Shown here in pieces: positions 56,731 to 64,000 of a stretch of 64,000 bases of DNA. The notes under the pieces were generated by a model that saw only the letters and a list, made by a program, of their open reading frames with translations, had not been told where the DNA came from and ran no database searches. The stretch's first letter is position 1. The number at the start of each line of letters is the position of its first letter. The position numbers were made by a program, and so were the translations under genes. This stretch comes from JABDMD01 sp965203475 (GTDB taxonomy: Bacteria; Pseudomonadota; Gammaproteobacteria; UBA4575), in the NCBI GenBank assembly GCA_965203475.1, contig OZ241890.1, positions 868,001-932,000 of the forward strand. The letters are read 5' to 3'.

Positions 56731-58056
56731 TTAATATATTTTGACACATATATTCTCTCCACCGCCTGATCCTTTACTTGTAAAATATGTGTACACTCCT
56801 TTAAAAATAGTTTGCCCTAGAGGAGTAGTAGTATATTCTCCAGTAAAGTAAGTTTTGGTGCACGGGGCTGGTTGGTTAACTGACCACTTAAAAATATCTT
56901 TAGATGCATTGATTTTAAATTTTGTTTTCCCAGGACAAAAATCATTTTCAGAAGTCCCAAAATAAACCCCATTTTCAAATTTTGTAAATTCAACAATAGT
57001 TGTCCCTTTAATATTATGATAAAAGCTATCCTGAAATGTACACTGCCACGTTCCCAATTCTCCTGGATTATTTACTTTTTCTGTCATAGATAAATTTGAG
57101 TTAGATTCATTTTGGATATTATCTTTTTTATTAGCGCTAATTTCCTCTTTCGCAGCTTTTAGTTTTCTTTTAGCTGTTTCAATATGCTTACAATCATATT
57201 TCCTTTGTTCACAGTTTCTTAAATACTCCTGATATAGCTCAAGCATTTCATTGTTGTATTCACTACCCTTGCTCACAGGTTGTTGCCCTTTTTGCGCAAA
57301 ATAGAAATCTTCTAGCCAAATCCCTTCCTGCCATGGCAACTGATTAATGTTGCTTTTTTTCATATTCAACGCAACTTTGCTAATAATTCCTCTTGCTGGC
57401 ACTGAATGTTCATTCATTGCTTTTAATAAATAATTAGTGAATGGACTATTTCTTCCAGTACCATCAAAAGCTACATTACCTGGTCTGGTTGCATACCAAA
57501 TTACTGTGCCAGATGAAACATTTAACATCAGTGGAGCCAATCCATCCTTTAGCTTTCCTTTTAATTTTACACTTCTAGACGCAACAGCGCCTGACTTACT
57601 ATTAAATGGGTTGTTACGACAAGAATCTAAAATTAGTAGATTAGTTTTATTGTTGGCTCGATCTAGTAGATTAACTATTTTATTCAAAGAAATAGAGGAT
57701 CGGATTAGGGAATCTACAGAATTTATAGAAGCACTTATTGGTAATAAGTAGTTTTCTGAGTCAATTTGTACCCCGTGACCTGCATAGTAGATAACGCCTA
57801 TATTTTTTGAATTTTTTAAATCTTGTTGGAATAGGTCTAGAACTCTAGCAAACTCGTTTTGATTGATATTAGTAACTAAATTCACATTGAATCCATAATT
57901 TTTCAATGCATCGGCAATATCAGCTGCATCATTTCTAGGATTCGTTAGAGGCGCAAAACTATAGTCAGAGTTTCCGATTACCAATGCATATCGTGAATTT
58001 GCGAAAGCAACCTCGAACAAACTAGAAAGTAAAATTAAAATTATTAGTTTCCTCAT
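56731..58056 (-). CDS. Secreted caspase-like peptidase (C14) with C-terminal domain
   Basis: This 441-residue protein has a signal peptide (about 1-19) and a p20-like caspase domain (20-240): ALVIGNSDY, then His94 in YYAGHGVQ and Cys146 in LILDSCRNNPF. A Lys/Glu-rich linker follows (about 285-325), then a Cys-containing beta-rich C-terminal domain (about 335-441) with the GTWQC and NDFCPG stretches that I cannot name. It is the last gene of the OmpA-caspase-caspase operon, 12 bases after the previous gene. The signal peptide predicts periplasmic action, unusual for a caspase. Confidence 0.88.
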   Translation of the reverse strand: MRKLIILILLSSLFEVAFANSRYALVIGNSDYSFAPLTNPRNDAADIADALKNYGFNVNLVTNINQNEFARVLDLFQQDLKNSKNIGVIYYAGHGVQIDSENYLLPISASINSVDSLIRSSISLNKIVNLLDRANNKTNLLILDSCRNNPFNSKSGAVASRSVKLKGKLKDGLAPLMLNVSSGTVIWYATRPGNVAFDGTGRNSPFTNYLLKAMNEHSVPARGIISKVALNMKKSNINQLPWQEGIWLEDFYFAQKGQQPVSKGSEYNNEMLELYQEYLRNCEQRKYDCKHIETAKRKLKAAKEEISANKKDNIQNESNSNLSMTEKVNNPGELGTWQCTFQDSFYHNIKGTTIVEFTKFENGVYFGTSENDFCPGKTKFKINASKDIFKWSVNQPAPCTKTYFTGEYTTTPLGQTIFKGVYTYFTSKGSGGGENICVKIY

Positions 58057-58068
58057 ACTTTTATTCCT

Positions 58069-59475
58069 TTACTTCAATGAAATTTCAACCACTGTTGAAT
58101 TACTCAAGTAGTTATTAACGGAATTTTGATTACTATTAGAAATTGCACGCAATCCACTATACGATAGATTTGCAAAAGCTCTATCCAGCATGCCATCTAC
58201 ATTTCTTCCCTGAATACTTAATTCATATAAATTAATGGGCGATTCAGTAATAAATGCAGAAATCAGAGTTAACCCAATCGGCTCAACAGTCTGAAATGTA
58301 TAACTCATCGTATCCGAAGGTATTGTGACGGATAACGTAGTAAGTAAATTGTTCGTACTAAATTTATTTGGATATAAAATGGTTGCTTCATCGTTTGCAT
58401 CCACCGAGATGATGTTTAAGTAACCAGGTCGCTTTGACTTAACATTAATGCGTATATTTTCACCCATGGTATAATTATGTTTATTTGTATTGAGCTGTAA
58501 CAAATCCCCGCGCTGGCTTTGGTGCGCTACGGCTTTCCAAACAGGACCCTCACCCGCAGCGAACGTAATGAGTTCAAATTTTCCTTTTGCAAGCATTTCA
58601 TTCCCGTTAATTTGTGGATGATATCGATGTTCACTTGAAACTTTTCGATGTATAAATCCTTGTGCATGCGTGAATATATCGAGAACAGTAATTTTAGTCT
58701 CATGTTTAGCCGCCAAATTGATCGCATCAACCACCCCCAGTGTGAAATAACTCCCCTGCTCCGTCGATAACGCTTTCTCATTATCATTTGCAGCCGATAA
58801 TGCAATGTAATTTCCCTCTTTATTTAATCCCCTAACAGCCTTTTCATCGATAAATGAATCATTCTTACCTTGAGGCATGTCTTCATAATAAAAATATTTT
58901 GGAATGGCGGTATCAACCCCTAGAGAAAAATTATTTAGCTTAATACTTCGAGTAACTGTACCGCTGTTACAAGCATCTACAAGTATGAGAATATTTTTGC
59001 TTGGAATTTTCGAAATCCAGAATGCAAATTCATCATCAACGATTACATTGGATAGTGTTCTTCCTGATTCTGTATTTACTAACTTTGTATCATGCGCTAA
59101 TAACACTTCATCCACATGATCCTTTTCGTCACTATTTAAATCTTTAATTCGGCTTCCATGCCCACCAAAATATAAAACAATGCGCTCATCAGCTTTAACA
59201 TCTTCTACTAGCCACTCAGATACAGCGCTTCTAATATTTGCTAGTGTTGCCGTTTCATCCTGTAGAACGCGTATTTCTTCTTTCTTAAATCCAATTCGCG
59301 CCATTGCCGCTTGCATCAGCTCAATATCTACATCAATGCCTGGTAAGTCTCTATTAGGTATTTGATATTTACCGACCCCAATTAACAATGCACGTTGTGC
59401 AGCCATGGTGTCAGTACAAATACTTAGCACAACCAGAAAAAGGGCAAAAAAATATATGTATTTATATAAGGTCAT
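58069..59475 (-). CDS. Secreted metacaspase-like protease with DUF4384-like tail
   Basis: This 468-residue protein has a signal peptide (about 1-25) and a caspase domain with His106 in LYFGGHGSRI and Cys169 in LVDACNSGT. The acidic insert DLNSDEKDHVDEVLLAHD after the His is the metacaspase-type acidic/calcium loop. Residues about 340-430 resemble DUF4384 (YTMGENIRINVKSKRPGYLN). The start is the ATG at 59475; an in-frame GTG three codons earlier is too close to the upstream gene's stop. It follows the OmpA-like gene by 12 bases. Confidence 0.88.
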   Translation of the reverse strand: MTLYKYIYFFALFLVVLSICTDTMAAQRALLIGVGKYQIPNRDLPGIDVDIELMQAAMARIGFKKEEIRVLQDETATLANIRSAVSEWLVEDVKADERIVLYFGGHGSRIKDLNSDEKDHVDEVLLAHDTKLVNTESGRTLSNVIVDDEFAFWISKIPSKNILILVDACNSGTVTRSIKLNNFSLGVDTAIPKYFYYEDMPQGKNDSFIDEKAVRGLNKEGNYIALSAANDNEKALSTEQGSYFTLGVVDAINLAAKHETKITVLDIFTHAQGFIHRKVSSEHRYHPQINGNEMLAKGKFELITFAAGEGPVWKAVAHQSQRGDLLQLNTNKHNYTMGENIRINVKSKRPGYLNIISVDANDEATILYPNKFSTNNLLTTLSVTIPSDTMSYTFQTVEPIGLTLISAFITESPINLYELSIQGRNVDGMLDRAFANLSYSGLRAISNSNQNSVNNYLSNSTVVEISLK

Positions 59476-59487
59476 CGTTATCACAAC

Positions 59488-60006
59488 CTAATGAAAAGCT
59501 CTGATCTCTACTCTTCTATTAACAGCATTTGTGGGATCATTTTTCATGAGCAGTTGAGTTTCACCATGACCAATGGTAGAAAGTGAATTTTCATCCAAAT
59601 CGAAGTGATTCACTAAATAGATTTTTACAGATTCGGCACGTTCACTCGATAAAAGAAGATTAAAATTCTCATCCCCCACACTATCTGTATGCCCGGATAT
59701 TTCAAATCGATATTCTTTTAATTTTATTGAAGTAAGCGCACTTCCAAGCTCTTCTAATTGCGTTTTTGCATTTGCATTTAAGTTTGCCGTGCCAAACTGA
59801 AATTGTATTTGTAATACAACACTCTTGCTAGTTTGAGCACGATCATGCTCTCGAGGGGCAACACGAATCCCACGAGTTTTAGTCTGATTACCTAATAAGC
59901 CCTCAACAATTTCTTCACTATTTACAGCTTCGTCCGCCGCTAGGCTCGCCGCCAACACGACGGTACACAGCAAAATACAAAACCATTTAGTTGAATTCAT
60001 AATCAT
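59488..60006 (-). CDS. OmpA-family periplasmic protein
   Basis: This 172-residue protein has a signal peptide (about 1-24), a charged linker and a C-terminal OmpA domain: FQFGTANLNANAKTQLEELG, ISGHTDSVGDENFNLLLSSERA, STIGHGETQLL, and NRRVEIRAFH. It binds peptidoglycan rather than spanning the membrane, having no N-terminal barrel. First gene of the caspase operon, it lies 37 bases after the end of a CTGACA/CATC promoter. Two ATGs six bases apart could start it. Confidence 0.9.
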   Translation of the reverse strand: MIMNSTKWFCILLCTVVLAASLAADEAVNSEEIVEGLLGNQTKTRGIRVAPREHDRAQTSKSVVLQIQFQFGTANLNANAKTQLEELGSALTSIKLKEYRFEISGHTDSVGDENFNLLLSSERAESVKIYLVNHFDLDENSLSTIGHGETQLLMKNDPTNAVNRRVEIRAFH

Positions 60007-60042
60007 TAATATGATGCATAGTTCTCTAATATATTCATATAA

Positions 60043-60067
60043 GATGGATTACGTATAAAACTGTCAG
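60043..60067 (-). promoter_or_regulatory. Predicted ECF-sigma promoter of the OmpA-caspase operon
   Basis: On the minus strand CTGACA (60067-60062), 15 bases, then CATC (60046-60043) followed by TTATA, ending 36-42 bases before the operon start. The preceding ATTT matches the same position upstream of the sigma gene. It is one of four copies of the motif. Confidence 0.6.
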
Positions 60068-60152
60068 AAATAAGTGGAAGGTATTTTCATTACAGAATTC
60101 CAACCTTAATTAGTAGTTTTATTAGTCAAATCCCCATAAATCGAAATAATTT

Positions 60153-60178
60153 CTGACAATTTATATCATTCAAGCATC
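60153..60178 (+). promoter_or_regulatory. Predicted ECF-sigma promoter of the sigma gene
   Basis: CTGACA (60153-60158), 16 bases, then CATC (60175-60178) followed by TATAAT; about 73 bases before the sigma ATG. ATTTCTGACA is identical here and in the divergent copy. It predicts autoregulation. Confidence 0.6.
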
Positions 60179-60251
60179 TATAATTAAATCTGAAACAGAA
60201 CTTATCGCGGTAGCGTGAAATTTATAATTACCACAATACGAGTAATGGCAT

Positions 60252-60839
60252 ATGGATGATGCATTAATAAAGAAGTTTTTACATGGAAAACCACAGCAAA
60301 TAAGCCGTGCAATTTCAATGCTATATGATGAATTGGCAAAAAAATTCCTTGGGCATTTATATAAAAGAGGAATTTCAGATTCTGATGCCCAGGATATTAT
60401 TCAAGATGTATTTTTAAAAATTGCAGATAAACCAAAGCTCATTGCTAAAGCAGATCAAGTATTCCCTTACGTTTGGCGAATTTTTTTCAATGCTTATAAC
60501 GAATATTTAAGAGGCAAGCAGACGTTATCTGTAGAAGATCCTATTGAAGATGGCAATGGAGAACGTGTACTTGGAACCTACACCAACAATGATCTACTAC
60601 TCGATACCTGTATTGGCGAGGCAATGAGTTCATTAAGAAAACGTTCCTATGATGAAGCATTAGTCATAGAGCTTTCCACCATCAATGGCTGGGGGTTAAA
60701 AGAAGTCGCAGTCTTTGTGGATAAATCTTATGGCGCTACACGAGAATATGTATCTCAAGCCCGAAAAAAATTGCAAGAACTAATTTTTAAGTTTTGCGGT
60801 CAAGACGTTTTATTGGATATGAATTTAGTAACGGAATAA
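60252..60839 (+). CDS. ECF-type RNA polymerase sigma factor
   Basis: This 195-residue protein has sigma region 2 (about 25-90: YKRGISDSDAQDIIQDVFLKIADKP, matching the core-binding helix) and region 4 (about 130-180: INGWGLKEVAVFVDKSYGATREYVSQARKKLQ, the -35 recognition helix-turn-helix). No regions 1 or 3, so it is an extracytoplasmic-function sigma. It is divergent from the caspase operon and 12 bases before the membrane protein that likely inhibits it. The subgroup cannot be named from sequence alone. Confidence 0.9.
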   Translation: MDDALIKKFLHGKPQQISRAISMLYDELAKKFLGHLYKRGISDSDAQDIIQDVFLKIADKPKLIAKADQVFPYVWRIFFNAYNEYLRGKQTLSVEDPIEDGNGERVLGTYTNNDLLLDTCIGEAMSSLRKRSYDEALVIELSTINGWGLKEVAVFVDKSYGATREYVSQARKKLQELIFKFCGQDVLLDMNLVTE

Positions 60840-60851
60840 TTCGAAACGAAT

Positions 60852-61508
60852 ATGGCGGAAAATACTGAACAAAAACTGAAAGCGGCTTTAGAAAATGAAC
60901 AAAAGCATTTTGAGTCTATGGTATCCAATTCCGAAATTGATGCATTGAAATCCAAAGTGTTGCAGAAAATAGATTCTAGGCTTGCTGAAAATAGAACTGA
61001 GCCACCAATGAAACGAGCGCCCACTTGGTTTGCCATGGCGGCTACCGTGGTATTGTCAGTATCCATATTACTGTATACACAGTTCACACCTACAGAACTG
61101 ATCCTCTTAGACCAAACTGATATTAATAAGGAAACTACATTTATATCGACACTAAGCCAGGATGAAATCATGGCGTTAACGGCTGTACCCATGTCATCCG
61201 ATTTTGATGCACCCATTATAAAACTCGTACAACCGAAGGATTTAGAAAACATACAAACACCTTTAACAGTTGAATTTTTATTCGAATTCACTGCCGATGC
61301 CGAGATTAACCCCGATAGCTTTAAATTAACCTATGGGTTGTTGGCCATCGATATAACAAAACGATTTCTAAATAAAATGAATATTGAGTCCAATCGGCTC
61401 ACAGTCAGTAATGTCATCATTCCTGCAGGCAAACACAGACTCACGGTTCATATAGCTGATTCCAGAGGAAGAACATCAAAAGCTCAATTTAATTTCTCGG
61501 TCAATTAA
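60852..61508 (+). CDS. Putative membrane anti-sigma factor
   Basis: This 218-residue protein has a soluble N-terminal part (about 1-55, helical: LKAALENEQKHFESMVSNSEI), one membrane helix (about 57-76) and a periplasmic part (about 80-218) ending in an Ig-like beta-sandwich (PIIKLVQPKDLENIQTPLTV, AGKHRLTVHIADSRGR). Topology and place right after the sigma gene fit an anti-sigma. It lacks the zinc HxxxCxxC motif of many such proteins. Inhibition of the sigma factor is inference from context. Confidence 0.75.
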   Translation: MAENTEQKLKAALENEQKHFESMVSNSEIDALKSKVLQKIDSRLAENRTEPPMKRAPTWFAMAATVVLSVSILLYTQFTPTELILLDQTDINKETTFISTLSQDEIMALTAVPMSSDFDAPIIKLVQPKDLENIQTPLTVEFLFEFTADAEINPDSFKLTYGLLAIDITKRFLNKMNIESNRLTVSNVIIPAGKHRLTVHIADSRGRTSKAQFNFSVN

Positions 61509-61637
61509 TTTAGCCCTAAGGTCTCATATATTACTATCACATCGCATTCTAGCGATTTGTGGAATTCCTATCTAAGCAATTGAATTAGATGGTTTAATCT
61601 CAAGGGACACATGTCTTGAATTTTCTCAAATTTATTC

Positions 61638-61662
61638 CTGACATTTTTTCACAATTAACATC
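61638..61662 (+). promoter_or_regulatory. Predicted distal ECF-sigma promoter
   Basis: CTGACA (61638-61643), 15 bases, then CATC (61659-61662) followed by TTTA. It is preceded by ATTC, as ATTT in the other copies. Because the next gene starts 380 bases on, it may drive a regulatory RNA or a long leader. Confidence 0.5.
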
Positions 61663-61708
61663 TTTACTTATAAGTACACCATAATAAATAAAAACAAATA
61701 AACGAATT

Positions 61709-61763
61709 CATGATTGGAACTACAGGACAGTAGGCAAGGTGCATGGAAGCATCTCCAATCATG
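61709..61763. repeat. 10-base inverted repeat between two promoters
   Basis: CATGATTGGA (61709-61718) and TCCAATCATG (61754-61763) are perfect inverted copies with 35 bases between. In RNA from the distal promoter this would form a stem about 40 bases from the expected start. No T run follows, so it is not a simple terminator. Confidence 0.5.
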
Positions 61764-61945
61764 CCTCGATAAATATAGCTTGTCCCTATCGCGTTCATTT
61801 GTGACTAGCGTCCATTGCAGAGGGTTCAGCGCCAGAGAATTACATTGTCCTTCTCAATACATCGTCCATTAATCGATCAAATTTGTGATTCTATACATGA
61901 TGTAAGCTCCTTTCTCTCTGTTCAAAAATTACTACTTTTTTGATC

Positions 61946-61970
61946 CTGACATATTTTCTCCTACTTCATC
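61946..61970 (+). promoter_or_regulatory. Predicted proximal ECF-sigma promoter of the SpvB-like gene
   Basis: CTGACA (61946-61951), 15 bases, then CATC (61967-61970) followed by TTTATC; 74 bases before the SpvB-like ATG, nearly the same distance as the sigma gene's own promoter. Confidence 0.6.
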
Positions 61971-62043
61971 TTTATCAATAACTATTAACAAATTTAGCCA
62001 AATTGCTTGGCTATTTTAAAGATTATTGATTGGGAGAAAACAA

Positions 62044-64000
62044 ATGCAAAAATTAGTTAAAAACACAATTGAAGAAAAATTAAATACTTTAGGTGAATTT
62101 AAGTTTAAAACATGGGCAACGTTAGCAATTTTAACCTTAATGATATTTAGCCAATTTGCATCAAATGTTTATGCAAATTCCCCATTTGAGCCTCTTCAAG
62201 GAGAATTCAATGTAAATAATTTTGGTGCCGCAACCTATAAAATTCCTCTCGAATTCACACCTGGTACTGGTGGAGTGCAACCAAAGCTATCTCTCACATA
62301 TTCAAGTAGTGGTCCAAATGGAATTGTCGGAACTGGTTTTTCTATTTCCGGTTTGTCAGGCATTCATCGATGCCCTACCAATCTAGCTGATGATGGCTTT
62401 ATCGATGGTGTAGATTTCGATGATAACGATCGATATTGCTTAGATGGACAAAGACTAGTAGCAATATCTGGAGAATATGGGGCCAATGGAACTGAATATA
62501 GAACTCAAATAGAAAGTTTTAACAAAATTGTTTCGTATGGCGCTAGCGGAAATGCCCCAAAGTATTTCAAAGTATGGGCAAAATCTGGAAGCATAATGGA
62601 ATATGGAAATACTAATGAATCTTCAATCAATCCTCCTCTCAGTAAAGGAACATCACAAAACAATATTATTTCTTGGTTATTAAACAAAGTTGAAGACCGA
62701 TCAGGAAACTATATGACGTTTCACTATTATGAAAATGAAACAAATGGAGAAAATTATATTCAAGAAATTAAATACACTGGCAACCAACATGAAAATCTTG
62801 CGCCATATAGTTCTGTTGAATTTGAATATGAAACAAGACCTGATCAGAAAATAAAATATACCTATGGATTAAAAACAACAATTTCTAAGCGTTTAAAAAG
62901 AATTGTAAATAAATACGGAGTTATCCAAATTAGGGCTTATGAATTAAGCTATTTCGAGAACGAGCACACGGGTGCTTCAGAGGCATACTATTTTAAAGTA
63001 TTTGATGCAAACCAGAGCATGATTCAAGAAGAATATTTTGAATGGATTCGAGAGTTTAATTTATATCAATCATCACAACGTTCTGACCCATATCATAAAG
63101 ATATGGGACGACATGCATCTGGCCGATGGGCAAAAATGGCAGGCGATTATAATGGAGATGGATTTCAAGATATGGCCACAGTTAGTACTAACGAGAATGG
63201 CTGGCAAATTCTTGCAGCACTTAGTAACGGAGATGGCACGTTTCGGCCAAAACAATTATCTATACCTCATGGTGTTCCAATGAATAGTACGTGGTCAAAA
63301 TTGTCTGGTGATTTCAATGGTGATGGCTTAACGGACATGGCCATTGCCGATACTCGTAAATCAGGTTGGCAAATTCTTACTGCTTTAAGTAATGGTGATG
63401 GTACTTTCCAACCTCAGAAGTTTTCTAATCCTCATCCGGCAAATCATGGAAATGCTGGCTCTGGTATATATTCAAAACTAACTGGGGATTTTAATGGCGA
63501 TGGCTTAACGGACATGGCTGTTGTAGGTACGAATCCAGGGGGCTGGTTAATTAATATTGCATTAGGAAATGGTGATGGCACATTTCAACCCAAGGTAGGC
63601 AATAAACCCTATACGAAATACTTAGGAAAACACGACTCTAAAGAATGGTCACGTCTTGCTAGTGATTTCAATGGCGATGGCTTAACGGACATGGCCATTG
63701 TTAGCACTGGACCAAAAGGATGGCAAATCAGAACTTCTTTAAGTAATGGTGATGGTACTTTCCAACCTCAGAAGTTTTCTAATCCTCATCCGGCAAATCA
63801 TGGAAATGCTGGCTCTGGTATATATTCAAAACTAACTGGGGATTTTAATGGCGATGGCTTAACGGACATGGCTGTTGTAGGTACGAATCCAGGGGGCTGG
63901 TTAATTAATATTGCATTAGGAAATGGTGATGGCACATTTCAACCCAAGGTAGGCAATAAACCCTATACGAAATACTTAGGAAAACACGACTCTAAAGAAT
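62044..64000 (+). CDS. SpvB-like protein with FG-GAP/VCBS repeats (partial)
   Basis: The frame is open to the window edge (652 residues seen). GGGAGA precedes the ATG. A long n-region leads to a signal-type helix (about 24-45, ending NVYAN). Residues about 45-340 match the SpvB/TcaC N-terminal domain: GEFNVNNFGAATYKIPLEF, LSLTYSSSGPNGIVGTGFS, ISGLSGIHRCP. FG-GAP/VCBS repeats follow, each with a calcium-type DxNGDGxxD loop (such as GDFNGDGLTDMA). Proteins of this type are usually very large, with Rhs repeats and a toxin tip, but the rest is outside the window. Placement after the sigma/anti-sigma pair and two promoters suggests it belongs to that regulon. Confidence 0.85.
   Translation, partial: MQKLVKNTIEEKLNTLGEFKFKTWATLAILTLMIFSQFASNVYANSPFEPLQGEFNVNNFGAATYKIPLEFTPGTGGVQPKLSLTYSSSGPNGIVGTGFSISGLSGIHRCPTNLADDGFIDGVDFDDNDRYCLDGQRLVAISGEYGANGTEYRTQIESFNKIVSYGASGNAPKYFKVWAKSGSIMEYGNTNESSINPPLSKGTSQNNIISWLLNKVEDRSGNYMTFHYYENETNGENYIQEIKYTGNQHENLAPYSSVEFEYETRPDQKIKYTYGLKTTISKRLKRIVNKYGVIQIRAYELSYFENEHTGASEAYYFKVFDANQSMIQEEYFEWIREFNLYQSSQRSDPYHKDMGRHASGRWAKMAGDYNGDGFQDMATVSTNENGWQILAALSNGDGTFRPKQLSIPHGVPMNSTWSKLSGDFNGDGLTDMAIADTRKSGWQILTALSNGDGTFQPQKFSNPHPANHGNAGSGIYSKLTGDFNGDGLTDMAVVGTNPGGWLINIALGNGDGTFQPKVGNKPYTKYLGKHDSKEWSRLASDFNGDGLTDMAIVSTGPKGWQIRTSLSNGDGTFQPQKFSNPHPANHGNAGSGIYSKLTGDFNGDGLTDMAVVGTNPGGWLINIALGNGDGTFQPKVGNKPYTKYLGKHDSKE
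63383..64000 (+). repeat. 354-bp tandem repeat inside the SpvB-like gene
   Basis: The DNA from 63383 to 63646 is identical to 63737 to 64000: at least 264 bases with no mismatch at a 354-base (118-codon) period. Each period encodes two FG-GAP units. The identity reaches the window edge, so the true length is greater. Confidence 0.9.

Larger units (their letters stand above)
61509..62043 (+). other. Long intergenic region with two ECF-like promoters
   Basis: This 535-base space before the SpvB-like gene contains two copies of the CTGACA/CATC motif 308 bases apart and a 10-base inverted repeat between them. Any transcript from the distal copy would have a leader of about 380 bases. No convincing coding frame lies within; an 8-codon frame starting at 61710 (MIGTTGQ) overlaps the inverted repeat. 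Confidence 0.5.

Noticed and set aside
60800..61291. 163-codon minus-strand frame over the anti-sigma gene
   Set aside because: It is Ser/Cys-rich antisense sequence with no motif, overlapping two well-supported genes.
61669..61836. Minus-strand frame across the inverted repeat, considered as a transposon fragment
   Set aside because: The peptide looked coding-like, but no transposase motif or terminal repeats with target duplication could be shown.

Overview
The window reads as one contiguous piece of an AT-rich gammaproteobacterial chromosome. The evidence is gene order: fabD-fabG-acpP-fabF-pabC-mltG-tmk-holB-pilZ, clpS-clpA beside infA, nudJ-mnmA-hflD, sucA-sucB-lpd, and a fadJ/fadI-type beta-oxidation pair. 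Many envelope proteins (lipoproteins, OmpA-like proteins, MlaC, an Lpp-like protein, an L,D-transpeptidase) show a diderm cell. I cannot name the genus. I saw no rRNA, tRNA, CRISPR array or intact insertion sequence.

Layout. 1-3000: a two-gene minus-strand operon of exported proteins with CxxCH haem motifs, one a LamG-like lipoprotein cut by the window edge. 3.4-10.4 kb: NfeD/SPFH membrane pair, MlaC, several small envelope proteins, a HIT hydrolase and PPK2. 10.4-17 kb: a modular Cys/Trp repeat protein, an M48 protease, phosphotransacetylase plus acetate kinase, dodecin, and cyclopropane fatty acid synthase. 17.3-21.4 kb: FHA and PilZ proteins, an Lpp-like lipoprotein facing an L,D-transpeptidase, and a DUF4398/OmpA lipoprotein pair. 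21.4-27.4 kb: BioA, a class V aminotransferase and the two beta-oxidation subunits. 27.5-34 kb: small proteins, then a four-gene cluster (retropepsin-like protease, inactive transglutaminase with 7TM domain, ATP-grasp ligase, AstE/AspA-like deacylase). 34-39.6 kb: 2-oxoglutarate dehydrogenase. 39.6-47.1 kb: the fatty-acid and replication cluster. 47.2-56.2 kb: infA, clpA/clpS, nudJ-mnmA-hflD, aconitase A and an EamA transporter. At 56.2 kb lies a 5'-truncated tyrosine recombinase, which marks the change from housekeeping to accessory DNA.

56.7-64 kb is the most interesting part. A minus-strand operon (OmpA-like protein, caspase with DUF4384-like tail, second caspase-like protease) is divergent from an ECF-type sigma factor and its probable membrane anti-sigma factor. 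A large SpvB-like secreted protein with FG-GAP/VCBS repeats follows and runs off the right edge. Four copies of one two-part motif, CTGACA-N15/16-CATCT, lie in the intergenic spaces: one before the OmpA-caspase operon, one before the sigma gene, and two before the SpvB-like gene. This suggests a single autoregulated regulon that joins two caspase-like proteases, an envelope anchor and a very large surface or toxin protein. I know of no characterised system with this composition, but novelty cannot be settled from sequence alone.
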